Positions 8,799-18,628 are shown, counted from the first letter of the stretch. The stretch is DNA of 64,000 nucleotides from Alitabrizicola rongguiensis (GCF_021491355.1 NZ_JAKENF010000001.1:1135517-1199516), one strand, 5' to 3'. Notes: a model not told the origin generated them from the sequence alone. Numbers and translations are program-made.

Positions 8799-9785
8799 AT
8801 GAGCAAGCTCGTCACGATCTATGGCGGTTCTGGTTTCATCGGACGCTACATCGCGCGGCGGATGGCGCTTGAGGGCTGGCGCGTGCGCGTCGCCTGCCGC
8901 CGCCCGAACGATGCCTTGTTCGTAAAGACTTACGGCGTCGTGGGCCAGGTCGAACCGATCTTCTGCAATGTCCGCGACGATGCCTCGGTTCGGGCAGTGA
9001 TGCTTGGCGCGGATGCCGTGGTGAATTGCGTGGGAATTCTCGCGGAAGCCGGAGCCAACCGCTTCGATGCCGTGCAAGCCGAAGGCGCGGGCCGCATTGC
9101 CCGGATCGCGGCCGAGCTTGGCGTTGAAAAGCTGGTCCATGTCTCGGCCATCGGGGCCGATGCGGATTCGAACAGCTCGTATGCCCGGACCAAGGCAGAG
9201 GGAGAGGCAGCGGTTCTGTCGGCCTTCCCGAATGCCGTGATCCTGCGCCCCTCGGTGGTCTTCGGCCCCGAAGATCAGTTCTTCAATCGTTTCGCCGGCA
9301 TGACGGTTCTCAGCCCGATCCTGCCGATCGTCGGCGGCAATACGAAGTTCCAGCCGGTCTATGTCGACGATGTTGCGCAGGCAGCTGTGAAAGGCGTTCT
9401 CGGCTCTGCGGCTCCCGGCGTCTACGAGCTTGGCGGACCCGAGGCTGCGACCTTCCGCGAGCACATGAAGCAGATGCTCGACGTTGTTCAGCGCCGGCGT
9501 CTGATCCTGAACCTGCCGTTCTTCGTGGGGCGCATCGTGGGCTTTGCGCTCGATGCCCTGCAGTTCGTTACGCTTGGCCTGGTGAAGAACAGGACACTGA
9601 CCCTCGATCAGGTCAGAAATCTGGCACATGACAACGTGGTTGATCCGAAAGAGAAAGGTCTCGCGGACCTTGGGATCACGGCTTCGTCATTTAACGCAAT
9701 CGCGCCCGAATACCTGTGGCGCTATCGGCCGTCGGGGCAGTATGCCGCGATCAAGGACTCTGCGAAGAACCTTCGCAAGGTCTGA
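8799..9785 (+). CDS. Complex I NDUFA9-like NAD(P)-binding protein
   Basis: Atypical short-chain dehydrogenase/epimerase-fold protein of 328 residues. The Rossmann motif [15 protein letters not shown] at residues 7-21 binds NAD(P). [23 protein letters not shown] carries the SxxxxYxxxK-like region. Family members include NDUFA9, the accessory complex I subunit of mitochondria and alphaproteobacteria, so a role near NADH:quinone oxidoreductase or quinone metabolism is likely but unproven. I chose the ATG at 8799 because the Rossmann fold begins right after it; longer starts run into the tRNA gene. It is followed 26 bp later by uppP, so the two may be co-transcribed. Confidence 0.85.
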   Translation: MSKLVTIYGGSGFIGRYIARRMALEGWRVRVACRRPNDALFVKTYGVVGQVEPIFCNVRDDASVRAVMLGADAVVNCVGILAEAGANRFDAVQAEGAGRIARIAAELGVEKLVHVSAIGADADSNSSYARTKAEGEAAVLSAFPNAVILRPSVVFGPEDQFFNRFAGMTVLSPILPIVGGNTKFQPVYVDDVAQAAVKGVLGSAAPGVYELGGPEAATFREHMKQMLDVVQRRRLILNLPFFVGRIVGFALDALQFVTLGLVKNRTLTLDQVRNLAHDNVVDPKEKGLADLGITASSFNAIAPEYLWRYRPSGQYAAIKDSAKNLRKV

Positions 9786-9811
9786 GACGGTCCTGACAAG
9801 ACGAGGTGACC

Positions 9812-10618
9812 ATGCCGGAGTCGACCACGCTGGTCGCCGCCCTTCTCGGGATGCTCGAAGGGCTGACCGAGTTCATTCCAGTCTCTTCGACCGGACATCT
9901 GCTGCTTGCGGCGCATTTCCTTGGTTTCAAGAGTTCGGGCGACACGTTCGAGGTCGTCATCCAGTTGGGCGCGATCCTGGCGCTTCTCAGTGTCTATGCC
10001 CATAAGCTGTTCGACCTGTTCCGCAGGGCACCCCACGATGCCGACGCCCAACGCTTCATTGTCGCGGTCCTCGTCGCCTTTCTGCCGGCTGTCGTGATCG
10101 GGCTGGCGGCCCATGACTTCATCAAGAAGGTCCTGTTCGAGACACCGGTCCTGATCGCGGTGATGTTGATCGTGGGCGGAATGGTCTTGTTGTTCGTCGA
10201 TCGTCTGGCTGGAGAACCCAAAGTCGATGACGCGATGAAATTCCGCTTCGGCATGGCGTTCAAGATCGGTCTGTTCCAATGCCTCGCGATGATCCCGGGC
10301 GTTTCACGGTCGGGTGCGACCATTGTCGGCGCGCTTTGGCTGGGGGCCAGCAAGCGCGCCGCCGCCGAATTCTCGTTCTTCCTGTCGATGCCGACGATGA
10401 TCGCCGCAGTCGCGCTTGACCTATTCAAGAACCGCCATGCGCTGGATTTCGCAGCTGTGTCAGACATCGCTGTCGGTTTCATCATGGCCTTCATAACTGC
10501 CCTTTTCGTGGTCAAATGGCTGCTCGGTTACGTGAGCAGGCATGGCTACGCCCTGTTTGGCTGGTGGCGAATCATCGTTGGCTCTCTAGCCTTGATTGGG
10601 CTTCTGATGGGCAGATGA
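9812..10618 (+). CDS. uppP: Undecaprenyl-diphosphatase
   Basis: Integral membrane phosphatase (BacA family) that dephosphorylates undecaprenyl diphosphate, recycling the lipid carrier for peptidoglycan and surface polysaccharides. It confers bacitracin tolerance when abundant. The 268 residues hold about eight membrane segments. The catalytic region [14 protein letters not shown] is at residues 16-29, and the second motif [10 protein letters not shown] is in the C-terminal half. The ATG at 9812 is preferred over a GTG 6 bp upstream because AGACGAGG is better spaced from it. It lies 26 bp downstream of the NDUFA9-like gene. Confidence 0.95.
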   Translation: MPESTTLVAALLGMLEGLTEFIPVSSTGHLLLAAHFLGFKSSGDTFEVVIQLGAILALLSVYAHKLFDLFRRAPHDADAQRFIVAVLVAFLPAVVIGLAAHDFIKKVLFETPVLIAVMLIVGGMVLLFVDRLAGEPKVDDAMKFRFGMAFKIGLFQCLAMIPGVSRSGATIVGALWLGASKRAAAEFSFFLSMPTMIAAVALDLFKNRHALDFAAVSDIAVGFIMAFITALFVVKWLLGYVSRHGYALFGWWRIIVGSLALIGLLMGR

Positions 10619-10622
10619 GTAC

Positions 10623-10711
10623 TTAGGTAATCAAATCTGACCTAAATTTCGGAAGTTTCCCGCGAAAAACTCGAAACCAGCGCAGAAAAGCAGGAATTAG
10701 GTCAGTATAAT
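10623..10711 (+). promoter_or_regulatory. Candidate gltD operon promoter with TTAGGT repeats
   Basis: A perfect -10 hexamer TATAAT lies at 10706-10711, 65 bp before gltD. No good -35 is visible, suggesting activator dependence. The 9-bp arms CTGACCTAA (10637-10645) and TTAGGTCAG (10697-10705) are exact reverse complements, and the second abuts the -10. A further TTAGGT at 10623-10628 pairs with ACCTAA at 10640-10645. The regulator is unknown. The sequence does not look like an NtrC site. Confidence 0.5.
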
Positions 10712-10776
10712 TGACTTTTATTCCTGATTGCCCTGCCGTATGAAGGCGCACCCGCAGATCATTGGGAGGCGCAGCC

Positions 10777-12213
10777 ATGGCCAAGCAACGCATGCTCCAG
10801 TTCGTGACCGTCGCGAAGGAGATGCCCGAAAAGCGTCCGCCAAATCTGCGTGCGCAGGATTTCCACGAGATCTATCGCGACTATGCGACCGCGAAGGCGG
10901 AAGAGCAGGCCGGGCGCTGCAGCCAGTGCGGCGTGCCTTATTGCCAAAGCCATTGCCCGCTGCACAACAACATTCCCGACTGGCTGCGCATGACCGCCGA
11001 GGGCCGCCTCAAGGAGGCGTATGAGATCAGCCAGGCCACCAACACCTTCCCCGAGATCTGCGGCCGCATCTGCCCGCAGGACCGCCTGTGCGAAGGCAAC
11101 TGCGTTATCGAGCAATCAGGCCATGGCACGGTCACGATCGGTTCCGTCGAGAAATACATCACCGACACCGCCTGGGAAAACGGCTGGGTCGTGCCGATCC
11201 GACCTGCAGTGGAGCGGGCGGAAAGCGTAGGTATCATAGGTGCAGGACCGGGCGGGCTTGCCGCTGCCGACCGGCTGCGCCGCGCTGGCGTTCAGGTCAC
11301 GGTCTATGATCGCTACGACCGTGCTGGTGGGCTGCTGACCTACGGGATCCCCGGTTTCAAGCTGGAGAAACCAGTGGTCATGCAGCGGATAGAACAGCTG
11401 GAGCGCAGCGGTGTCTCCTTCGTTCTGAACTGCGATGTCGGCACGGACATCACCTTTGACGCGATCCGCGGCCAGCATGACGCCGTGCTGATCGCCACTG
11501 GCGTCTACAAGGCGCGCGACATCCAGGCGCCGGGGGTAGGGGCCAAGGGGATCGTTGCGGCGCTGGACTATCTGACGGCCTCGAACCGCAAGAGCTTCGG
11601 CGACGAGGTGCCAGCGTTCGACACCGGCGACCTCGACGCACGCGGCAAGAGGGTGGTCGTGATCGGCGGCGGAGATACGGCGATGGACTGCGTGCGCACG
11701 GCGATCCGTCAAGGCGCGCTCAGCGTCAAATGCCTTTACCGCCGCGACCGGGCCAACATGCCGGGCTCGCAGCGCGAGGTACAGAATGCCGAAGAGGAAG
11801 GCGTGGAATTTGTTTGGCTGACCGCGCCGCGCGGCTTCACCGGTGGCGAACTGGTGGATGGTGTCATGGTTCAGCGCATGCGCCTGGGTGCCCCCGATGC
11901 GAGCGGCCGCCAGATGCCCGAGGTCATCGAAGGCGCAGACTATGTTGAACCCGCCGATCTAGCGGTAATGGCGCTGGGCTTCGAACCCGAGGAATTGCCT
12001 ACGCTCTGGGGTGTGCCGGACCTGGCAGTCACCCGTTGGGGAACGATCAAGGCCGATTTCCGCAGCCACCAGACCAGCCTTCCCGGCGTATTTGCCGCGG
12101 GCGACATCGTGCGCGGGGCAAGCCTTGTCGTCTGGGCGATCCGTGACGGTCGCGAGGCTGCTGACGCAATCCTCGACTACATCGCGCAATCTGCGCAGGT
12201 CGCTGCGGAGTGA
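10777..12213 (+). CDS. gltD: Glutamate synthase (NADPH) small subunit
   Basis: Beta subunit of NADPH-GOGAT; passes electrons from NADPH through FAD and Fe-S clusters to the large subunit. The protein is 478 residues. N-terminal Fe4S4 cysteines are at C48, C51, C56 and C60 (CSQCGVPYCQSHC), with a second group in GRICPQDRLCEGNC. The FAD fold is GIIGAGPGGLAAADRL and the NADPH fold VVVIGGGDTAMDCVRTA. ATG 10777 is preceded by GGGAGG. The gene precedes gltB but is separated from it by two unrelated small genes, which is unusual. A candidate promoter with inverted TTAGGT repeats lies upstream. Confidence 0.97.
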   Translation: MAKQRMLQFVTVAKEMPEKRPPNLRAQDFHEIYRDYATAKAEEQAGRCSQCGVPYCQSHCPLHNNIPDWLRMTAEGRLKEAYEISQATNTFPEICGRICPQDRLCEGNCVIEQSGHGTVTIGSVEKYITDTAWENGWVVPIRPAVERAESVGIIGAGPGGLAAADRLRRAGVQVTVYDRYDRAGGLLTYGIPGFKLEKPVVMQRIEQLERSGVSFVLNCDVGTDITFDAIRGQHDAVLIATGVYKARDIQAPGVGAKGIVAALDYLTASNRKSFGDEVPAFDTGDLDARGKRVVVIGGGDTAMDCVRTAIRQGALSVKCLYRRDRANMPGSQREVQNAEEEGVEFVWLTAPRGFTGGELVDGVMVQRMRLGAPDASGRQMPEVIEGADYVEPADLAVMALGFEPEELPTLWGVPDLAVTRWGTIKADFRSHQTSLPGVFAAGDIVRGASLVVWAIRDGREAADAILDYIAQSAQVAAE

Positions 12214-12236
12214 TCTGGAAAGCGTCGGGTTTCGAT

Positions 12237-13019
12237 ATGGCAATCGTATGTCGACAGGAGCATTCGGGTGTTTGGCGATCCGCCAAATGCGTCAGCCTTG
12301 CTGCCGCGCTTGCCGCAGGTACGCCCGCGCTCGCCCAGTCCCCCGCCGCGACGCCTGACGGCGCCCTGTTCGACCCGCCCGAGGGCTGCAGCGTGTTCAT
12401 GACCGTGCAGTCACGCGGATGCCGGGTGGCAAACCATTATCGTTGCGACGCAGATCCGGCGGGTGACCAGTGGCGGGCGGATTTCGACCAGGAAGGTCTC
12501 TTCTTCGTCAGCCATACGGATTACGAGACCCAGTGGATCGAGAGCTACGAGTTCTTTCCTCTTGTCCGCCAATCCCTCGACCCCAATCCGGTCGATGCGG
12601 CATCGTACAGCGAGCTTCTTTCCAAGGGCGTCGACAGCTTCGACTTCAACCTGACGAAGGACGATGGCAGCCGCAGCCACGTTACCGGGTTCGACCGCCT
12701 GACAGGCGAGAAGGTAACGATCGACGGTATCGATCTGCAGGAAACGGAGTTCAGCTTCAGCGAAACTGCAGAGGACGGCACGGTACTGCGCAGCGCCAAG
12801 GGCAACGAATACATCAAGGCCGACTGGCGGATGTTCTTCTCAGGCCCGTCGGAATGGATGACGGAAGAGGGAAGCCTGCCTGTCGATGGCAGTCCTCTCC
12901 AGTTCATCTTTCCCGGTGAACCGGGCTTCCGCACGACCGAGCCGCTGTTTGACTGTGACGCTGTCCTGTCGCGCGCGGAAGGCGCGGCGTCGATCCAGCC
13001 CGTGTCGGTGCGGAAATGA
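12237..13019 (+). CDS. Exported protein of unknown function
   Basis: Not recognised. The product has 260 residues with an apparent Sec signal (hydrophobic SLAAALAAGTPALA, cleavage after about residue 33), so it probably acts in the periplasm. The mature part is acidic, with two cysteine-bearing segments (CSVFMTVQSRGCRVANHYRC) near the N-terminus and a late single cysteine, which would allow disulfides. The start is uncertain. ATG 12237 places a normal signal peptide at the N-terminus. A GTG at 12210 would overlap the gltD stop by 4 bp and add 9 residues. Its stop overlaps the next gene by 4 bp (ATGA), so it sits inside the gltD-gltB transcription unit. Confidence 0.75.
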   Translation: MAIVCRQEHSGVWRSAKCVSLAAALAAGTPALAQSPAATPDGALFDPPEGCSVFMTVQSRGCRVANHYRCDADPAGDQWRADFDQEGLFFVSHTDYETQWIESYEFFPLVRQSLDPNPVDAASYSELLSKGVDSFDFNLTKDDGSRSHVTGFDRLTGEKVTIDGIDLQETEFSFSETAEDGTVLRSAKGNEYIKADWRMFFSGPSEWMTEEGSLPVDGSPLQFIFPGEPGFRTTEPLFDCDAVLSRAEGAASIQPVSVRK

Positions 13020-13453
13020 GCGCGCCGATGGTTGGGCATTGCCTGTGCGGCGCCGTGGTCATTTCGGTCGCCGGCCCGCATGATCCGCGCCCGGGCGCCT
13101 GCCATTGCCGGATGTGCCAGCGCTGGTCGGGCGGGTTGTTCCTGTGCTTCAACGCAGAGGCTGAGGGGGTAAAGGTCGAGGGGCCCGTGACCCGCTATGC
13201 CTCGTCTGCATTCGCCGAGCGGGCCTTCTGCAGCGTCTGCGGAAGCCATCTGTGGATGCGCAATACGAACGTCGGAAACACCAGCTACGAATTGATGCCG
13301 GGACTGTTCGACGGAGAACTGACGGTGCCGCTGCGGTCGGAAGTCTACTCCGATCGGGCGATGGCCTCGGTCCAGCTCAAGGGCGATCACCGCCGGGCGA
13401 CGCAGGCTGAATACGAACAGAAGAACCTCTTTGTGAAGGGAGATGCGCCATGA
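13016..13453 (+). CDS. GFA (glutathione-dependent formaldehyde-activating enzyme-like) family protein
   Basis: Small zinc protein with the Mss4-like fold, 145 residues. Zinc-binding cysteines appear in the family order: GHCLCGAV near residues 7-14, ACHCRMCQRWSGG near 28-40 and FCSVCGSHLW near 70-80. The founding member was proposed to bind S-hydroxymethylglutathione, but most homologues have no proven substrate. It overlaps the stop of the exported unknown protein by 4 bp, and its own stop overlaps the gltB start by 4 bp, so it should be translated with the glutamate synthase subunits. Whether it has a role in GOGAT assembly or is a passenger cannot be told. Confidence 0.88.
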   Translation: MSAPMVGHCLCGAVVISVAGPHDPRPGACHCRMCQRWSGGLFLCFNAEAEGVKVEGPVTRYASSAFAERAFCSVCGSHLWMRNTNVGNTSYELMPGLFDGELTVPLRSEVYSDRAMASVQLKGDHRRATQAEYEQKNLFVKGDAP

Positions 13454-16400
13454 CCTATGATGCCGCCTGGGTTGCCGCCGAAGAGGCCAAGCGCGCCTAC
13501 ATGAACGAGCATTCGCTTTACAAGACCGAGGATGAGCATTCGTCCTGCGGCGTCGGTCTTGTGGTGTCGATCAACGGCAAGCCCAGTCGCAAGGTCGTGC
13601 AGAACGGGATCGACGCGCTGAAGGCGGTCTGGCACCGGGGCGCAGTCGATGCTGACGGCAAGACCGGCGACGGCGCGGGCATCCACGTGCAGATCCCGGT
13701 CAAGTTCTTCTACGACCAGGTCCGCCGCACGGGCCACGAGCCCGACATGCACAAGCTGATCGCGGTCGGCCAGGTCTTCCTGCCGCGCACCGATTTCGGC
13801 GCGCAGGAACGCTGCCGCACGATCGTCGAGACCGAAGTGCTGCGGATGGGCCATTACATCTATGGCTGGCGGCACGTCCCGGTGAACACCGAGGTGCTGG
13901 GCGAGAAGGCCAACGCGACCCGGCCCGAGATCGAGCAGATCCTGATCCGCTGCGAGAAGGGCATCGACGAGGAAACCTTCGAGCGCGAGCTATACATCAT
14001 CCGCCGCCGGATCGAGAAGGCGGCCATCGCCGCGCAGATCCAGGGGCTGTACCTCTGCTCACTCTCCTGCCGGTCGATCATCTACAAGGGCATGATGCTG
14101 GCCGAGCAGGTTTCGGTCTTCTATCCCGACCTTCTGGACGAACGCTTCGAAAGCGCCTTCGCGATCTATCATCAGCGTTATTCCACCAACACTTTCCCAC
14201 AGTGGTGGCTCGCGCAGCCCTTCCGCATGCTGGCCCATAACGGCGAGATCAACACGCTGAAGGGCAACGTCAACTGGATGAAGAGCCACGAGATCCGCAT
14301 GGCCTCTTCGGCCTTTGGCGACGCGGCGGAGGACATCAAGCCGATCATCCCCTCGGGGACGTCGGACTCGGGTGCGCTCGATGCGGTGTTCGAGGTGATG
14401 GTGCGCTCGGGCCGCTCGGCGCCGATGGCGAAGACCATGCTGGTGCCCGAGGCCTGGTCGAAGATGACCGGCGAGATGCCCAAGGCCTGGGCCGACATGT
14501 ATGCCTATTGCAACTCGGTCATGGAGCCGTGGGACGGGCCTGCTGCGCTGGCGATGACCGATGGCCGTTGGGTCTGCGGCGGCCTTGACCGCAACGGCTT
14601 GCGTCCAATGCGCTATGTCGTGACCGGCGATGGTCTGCTGATCGCGGGGTCCGAAGCCGGCATGGTGCCGGTCGATGAAACGACTATCCGTGAGAAGGGC
14701 GCGCTCGGGCCGGGCCAGATGATCGGCGTTGATATGGGTGAGGGCAAGCTCTACCACGACCACGCGCTCAAGGACCGTCTGGCGGCGAGCCAGCCCTATG
14801 GCGAGTGGATCGAGAAAGTCATCGACCTGAACGCGCTGCTGCGCGACGTGCCCGAGCAGACGCTGTTCACCGGGGCGGATCTACGCAAGCGCCAGATCGC
14901 CGCTGGCTACACGCTCGAGGATCTTGAACAGGTTTTGGCGCCGATGGCCGAGGACGGCAAGGAGATGGTGGCGAGCATGGGCGACGACACGCCGCCCGCC
15001 GTGCTGTCGAGCGTCTATCGCCCGCTGAGCCACTACTTCCGCCAGAACTTCAGCCAGGTGACGAACCCGCCGATCGACAGTCTGCGCGAAAGCCGGGTCA
15101 TGAGCCTCAAGACGCGGTTCGGCAACCTCAAGAACGTGCTCGAGGAGAACTCCAGCCAGACCGAGATACTCGTTCTGGAAAGCCCCTTCATCGCCAATGC
15201 CGAATTCGATGTGATGGTGAAGCAGTTCGGGCCGCAGGTGGCGTTCATCGACTGCACCTTCCCCGTCGGGCCGAGCCTTGATGACCTGCATCAGGGGCTG
15301 GAGCGTATCCGCGCCGAGGCCGAGGATGCGGTGCGCTCGGGTGCCGGTCATCTTGTGCTGAGCGATCAGCATCAGGGGCCGGACAAGGTCGGGATGCCGA
15401 TGATTCTGGCCACAAGCGCGGTGCATAGCTGGCTCACGCGCAAGGGCCTGCGGACCTTCTGCTCGATCAACGTGCGGGCGGCGGAATGCATCGACCCGCA
15501 TTACTTCGCGGTGTTGATTGGCTGTGGCGCGACGACGGTGAACCCCTATCTTGCGCAGGATTCGATCGCCGACCGCATCAGCCGCGGCCTTATCGACGGC
15601 AATCTGACCGACGCGATGCGCCGCTATCGCGATGCGATCGATGCGGGCCTGCTCAAGATCATGTCGAAAATGGGGATCAGCGTGATCTCCAGCTATCGAG
15701 GGGGCCTTAACTTCGAGGCGGTGGGCCTGTCCCGCGCGATGGTGGCCGAATACTTCCCCGGCATGAACAGCCGCATTTCGGGCATCGGTGTTTCCGGCAT
15801 CGAGCAGAAGCTGGAAGAGGTCCATGCCAAGGGCTGGCGCGCGGGTACCGACGTGCTTCCGATCGGCGGCTTCTACAAGGCGCGCCGCTCGGGCGAGAAG
15901 CACGCTTGGGAAGCGCAGACGATGCACATGCTGCAATCGGCCTGCGACCGGGCGAGCTATGACCTGTGGAAGCAGTATTCCGCCGCGATGCGGGCGAACC
16001 CGCCGATCCATGTCCGCGACCTTCTGGACATCAAGCCGCTCGGCAAGCCGGTGCCGATCGAAGAGGTCGAGTCGATCACCTCGATCCGCAAGCGCTTCGT
16101 GACGCCGGGCATGAGTCTTGGCGCGCTGAGCCCCGAGGCGCACAAGACACTCAACGTCGCCATGAACCGTATCGGCGCCAAGTCCGACTCGGGCGAAGGC
16201 GGCGAGGACCCGGCGCATTTCCTGCCCGAGCCGAACGGCGACAACCCGAGCGCGAAGATCAAGCAGGTGGCCTCGGGCCGCTTCGGTGTGACCGCCGAAT
16301 ATCTGAACGCCTGCGAGGAACTGGAGATCAAGGTGGCGCAGGGCGCCAAGCCCGGCGAGGGCGGACAGCTTCCCGGCATGAAGGTGACAGCGCTGATCGC

Positions 16401-17985
16401 GCGGCTGCGCCATTCGACGCCGGGCGTGACGCTGATCTCGCCCCCGCCGCACCACGACATCTACTCGATCGAGGACCTGGCGCAGTTGATCTATGACCTC
16501 AAGCAGATCAACCCGCGCGCCAAGGTGACGGTGAAGCTCGTCTCCTCCTCGGGCGTCGGCACGATCGCGGCGGGCGTGGCAAAGGCCAAGGCCGACGTGA
16601 TCCTGATTTCGGGCCATAACGGTGGCACCGGGGCCTCGCCTGCGACCTCGATCAAGTTCGCCGGCCTGCCCTGGGAGATGGGTCTGACCGAGGCGCATCA
16701 GGTTCTGGCGATGAACAACCTGCGCGAGCGGGTGACGCTGCGCACCGATGGCGGTCTGCGGACGGGCCGCGACATCGTCATGGCGGCGATGATGGGGGCC
16801 GAGGAATACGGCATCGGCACTGCCGCGCTGATCGCCATGGGGTGCATCATGGTGCGCCAGTGCCAGTCGAACACCTGCCCGGTCGGCGTCTGCACCCAGA
16901 ACGAAGCCCTGCGGCAGAAGTTCACTGGCACGGCGGACAAGGTGGTGAACCTCATCACGTTCTACGCTCAGGAGGTGAGGGAGATCCTCGCCAGCATTGG
17001 CGCGCGCTCGATCGACGAAATCATCGGCCGGGCCGACCTCTTGACCCAGGTCAGCCGGGGAGCGGCGCATCTTGACGATCTGGACCTCAACCCGCTGCTC
17101 ATCACGGTGGATGGGGCGCAGAAGATCACCTACGACCGCTCGAAGCCGCGCAATGCCGTGCCGGACACGCTCGATGCCGAGATCATCCGCGACGGGGCGC
17201 GTTTCTTCGAGGATGGCGAGAAGATGCAGCTGTCCTACGCGGTGCGGAACACGCACCGCACCATCGGCACGCGGGCGTCGAGCCACATCGTGCGGAAGTT
17301 CGGGATGCGGAACAACCTGCAGCCCGATCATCTGACGGTGAAGCTGACCGGCAACGCAGGCCAGTCGCTTGGTGCCTTTGCCGCGCCGGGGCTCAAGATC
17401 GAGGTGATGGGCGATGCCAACGACTATGTCGGCAAGGGCCTGTCGGGCGGGGTGATCGTGGTGCGCCCGCAGATGGCCTCGCCGCTGGTGGCATCGGAGA
17501 ACACGATCATCGGCAACACGGTGCTCTACGGGGCTACGGCGGGCTATCTGTTCGCCGCCGGCCGTGCGGGCGAGCGGTTCGCGGTGCGGAACTCGGGCGC
17601 GAAGGTGGTGGTCGAGGGCTGTGGCTCGAACGGCTGCGAATACATGACGGGTGGTGTCGCGGTGATCCTTGGCCGGATCGGCGCGAACTTCGCCGCGGGC
17701 ATGACCGGGGGCATGGCCTATGTCTATGACCCGAAGGGCACGGCCGAGGACATGATGAACCTTGAGTCGGTCGTGACCTGTGGCATTGGGCACCCGCATT
17801 GGGAGGCCCAGCTGAAGGAGCTGATCGAACGCCATGTCGCCGAGACCGGTAGCCGCAAGGCTGCCGAGATCCTTGCGGACTGGGCGACAGAGCGGGCGAA
17901 TTTCCTGCAGGTCTGCCCCAAGGAAATGCTCATCCACCTGCCCGCGCCGCTGAGCGACGAGGTGCAGGCAGTTCCGGCCGAGTAA
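13450..17985 (+). CDS. gltB: Glutamate synthase (NADPH) large subunit
   Basis: Alpha subunit of NADPH-GOGAT. It transfers the amide of glutamine to 2-oxoglutarate, the main ammonia-assimilation route together with glutamine synthetase. It has 1511 residues, full length. The Ntn-type glutaminase domain should start at C33 (HSSCGVG) after removal of a 32-residue propeptide. The central and FMN-binding synthase domains follow, with the 3Fe-4S motif CIMVRQCQSNTCPVGVC around residues 1132-1147. The C-terminal GXGXG beta-helix domain closes the protein. The ATG overlaps the GFA-like gene stop by 4 bp. A hairpin and then a strong terminator-like structure follow the stop. Confidence 0.98.
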   Translation: MTYDAAWVAAEEAKRAYMNEHSLYKTEDEHSSCGVGLVVSINGKPSRKVVQNGIDALKAVWHRGAVDADGKTGDGAGIHVQIPVKFFYDQVRRTGHEPDMHKLIAVGQVFLPRTDFGAQERCRTIVETEVLRMGHYIYGWRHVPVNTEVLGEKANATRPEIEQILIRCEKGIDEETFERELYIIRRRIEKAAIAAQIQGLYLCSLSCRSIIYKGMMLAEQVSVFYPDLLDERFESAFAIYHQRYSTNTFPQWWLAQPFRMLAHNGEINTLKGNVNWMKSHEIRMASSAFGDAAEDIKPIIPSGTSDSGALDAVFEVMVRSGRSAPMAKTMLVPEAWSKMTGEMPKAWADMYAYCNSVMEPWDGPAALAMTDGRWVCGGLDRNGLRPMRYVVTGDGLLIAGSEAGMVPVDETTIREKGALGPGQMIGVDMGEGKLYHDHALKDRLAASQPYGEWIEKVIDLNALLRDVPEQTLFTGADLRKRQIAAGYTLEDLEQVLAPMAEDGKEMVASMGDDTPPAVLSSVYRPLSHYFRQNFSQVTNPPIDSLRESRVMSLKTRFGNLKNVLEENSSQTEILVLESPFIANAEFDVMVKQFGPQVAFIDCTFPVGPSLDDLHQGLERIRAEAEDAVRSGAGHLVLSDQHQGPDKVGMPMILATSAVHSWLTRKGLRTFCSINVRAAECIDPHYFAVLIGCGATTVNPYLAQDSIADRISRGLIDGNLTDAMRRYRDAIDAGLLKIMSKMGISVISSYRGGLNFEAVGLSRAMVAEYFPGMNSRISGIGVSGIEQKLEEVHAKGWRAGTDVLPIGGFYKARRSGEKHAWEAQTMHMLQSACDRASYDLWKQYSAAMRANPPIHVRDLLDIKPLGKPVPIEEVESITSIRKRFVTPGMSLGALSPEAHKTLNVAMNRIGAKSDSGEGGEDPAHFLPEPNGDNPSAKIKQVASGRFGVTAEYLNACEELEIKVAQGAKPGEGGQLPGMKVTALIARLRHSTPGVTLISPPPHHDIYSIEDLAQLIYDLKQINPRAKVTVKLVSSSGVGTIAAGVAKAKADVILISGHNGGTGASPATSIKFAGLPWEMGLTEAHQVLAMNNLRERVTLRTDGGLRTGRDIVMAAMMGAEEYGIGTAALIAMGCIMVRQCQSNTCPVGVCTQNEALRQKFTGTADKVVNLITFYAQEVREILASIGARSIDEIIGRADLLTQVSRGAAHLDDLDLNPLLITVDGAQKITYDRSKPRNAVPDTLDAEIIRDGARFFEDGEKMQLSYAVRNTHRTIGTRASSHIVRKFGMRNNLQPDHLTVKLTGNAGQSLGAFAAPGLKIEVMGDANDYVGKGLSGGVIVVRPQMASPLVASENTIIGNTVLYGATAGYLFAAGRAGERFAVRNSGAKVVVEGCGSNGCEYMTGGVAVILGRIGANFAAGMTGGMAYVYDPKGTAEDMMNLESVVTCGIGHPHWEAQLKELIERHVAETGSRKAAEILADWATERANFLQVCPKEMLIHLPAPLSDEVQAVPAE

Positions 17986-18065
17986 GGCATTCCGGTGCAG
18001 GCGGGCGACCGCCTGCGTCATCCCGTCTGACGTGGTTTTGACCGAATACGTCTTGTTGCCGTATC

Positions 18066-18096
18066 AATCCCGCGCCTAAGCTGGCGCGGGATTTTA
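18066..18096 (+). terminator. Rho-independent terminator after gltB
   Basis: A perfect 11-bp stem AATCCCGCGCC / GGCGCGGGATT with a 6-nt loop and TTTTAAATT after it. A second hairpin without a T tract (GCAGGCGG GCGA CCGCCTGC) lies at 17996-18015. The terminator ends only 23 bp before the next start codon, so the promoter of the DUF1269 gene may overlap it, or the hairpin lies in that gene's leader. Confidence 0.75.
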
Positions 18097-18118
18097 AATT
18101 GGCTCTTGGAGGGCACCC

Positions 18119-18628
18119 ATGTCTGACCTGATTGTCGTGGCATTCGATGACGAGAAAACCGGCTTTGACCTGCGGGACGCGCTGGTGAAACTGCAGAAGG
18201 AATACCTGCTGGAGATGGAAGACGTCGTCGTCGTGACGAAAGGCACCGACGGCAAGGTTGTCCTGCACCAAGCGGTGAACCTGACCGCGACCGGCGCTGC
18301 AGGCGGCGCGCTTTGGGGAACGCTGATCGGTCTTCTGTTCCTGAACCCGCTTCTCGGCGCGGCCGCAGGGGCGGGCGCAGGTGCGCTTTCGGGCTATCTG
18401 ACCGATATCGGCATCAACGACAACGTCATGAAGGAAATCGGCTCGAGCCTGCCGAATGGCGGCTCGGCTGTTTGCGTCCTGGTTCGGAAGGTCACGGGCG
18501 ACAAAGTTCTCGCTGGTCTCGAAGCCTTCAAGCACAAGGGTCGAGTGGTGCAGACCTCGCTGTCGAAGGAACAGGAAGACAAGCTCAAGGCTTTCGTCGG
18601 CACGGATGCAGCAGCGCCCAGCGCCTGA
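18119..18628 (+). CDS. DUF1269 family membrane-associated protein
   Basis: Function unknown. The protein has 169 residues: an N-terminal alpha/beta part (LIVVAFDDEKTGFDLRDAL), a central Gly/Ala-rich hydrophobic hairpin at about residues 56-95 (WGTLIGLLFLNPLLGAAAG), and a C-terminal domain with a repeated strand pattern. This layout is that of the DUF1269 family, often linked to stress conditions in proteobacteria, though no activity is established. The start has a good GGAGGG ribosome-binding site 7 bp upstream. It appears to be a single-gene unit between a terminator and mtgA, which begins 52 bp later. Confidence 0.85.
   Translation: MSDLIVVAFDDEKTGFDLRDALVKLQKEYLLEMEDVVVVTKGTDGKVVLHQAVNLTATGAAGGALWGTLIGLLFLNPLLGAAAGAGAGALSGYLTDIGINDNVMKEIGSSLPNGGSAVCVLVRKVTGDKVLAGLEAFKHKGRVVQTSLSKEQEDKLKAFVGTDAAAPSA

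Noticed and set aside
14881..18021. 1046-codon open frame antisense to gltB
   Set aside because: Antisense shadow of gltB third-position GC bias; the product is a His/Arg/Ala-rich string without homology, while gltB is unmistakable.
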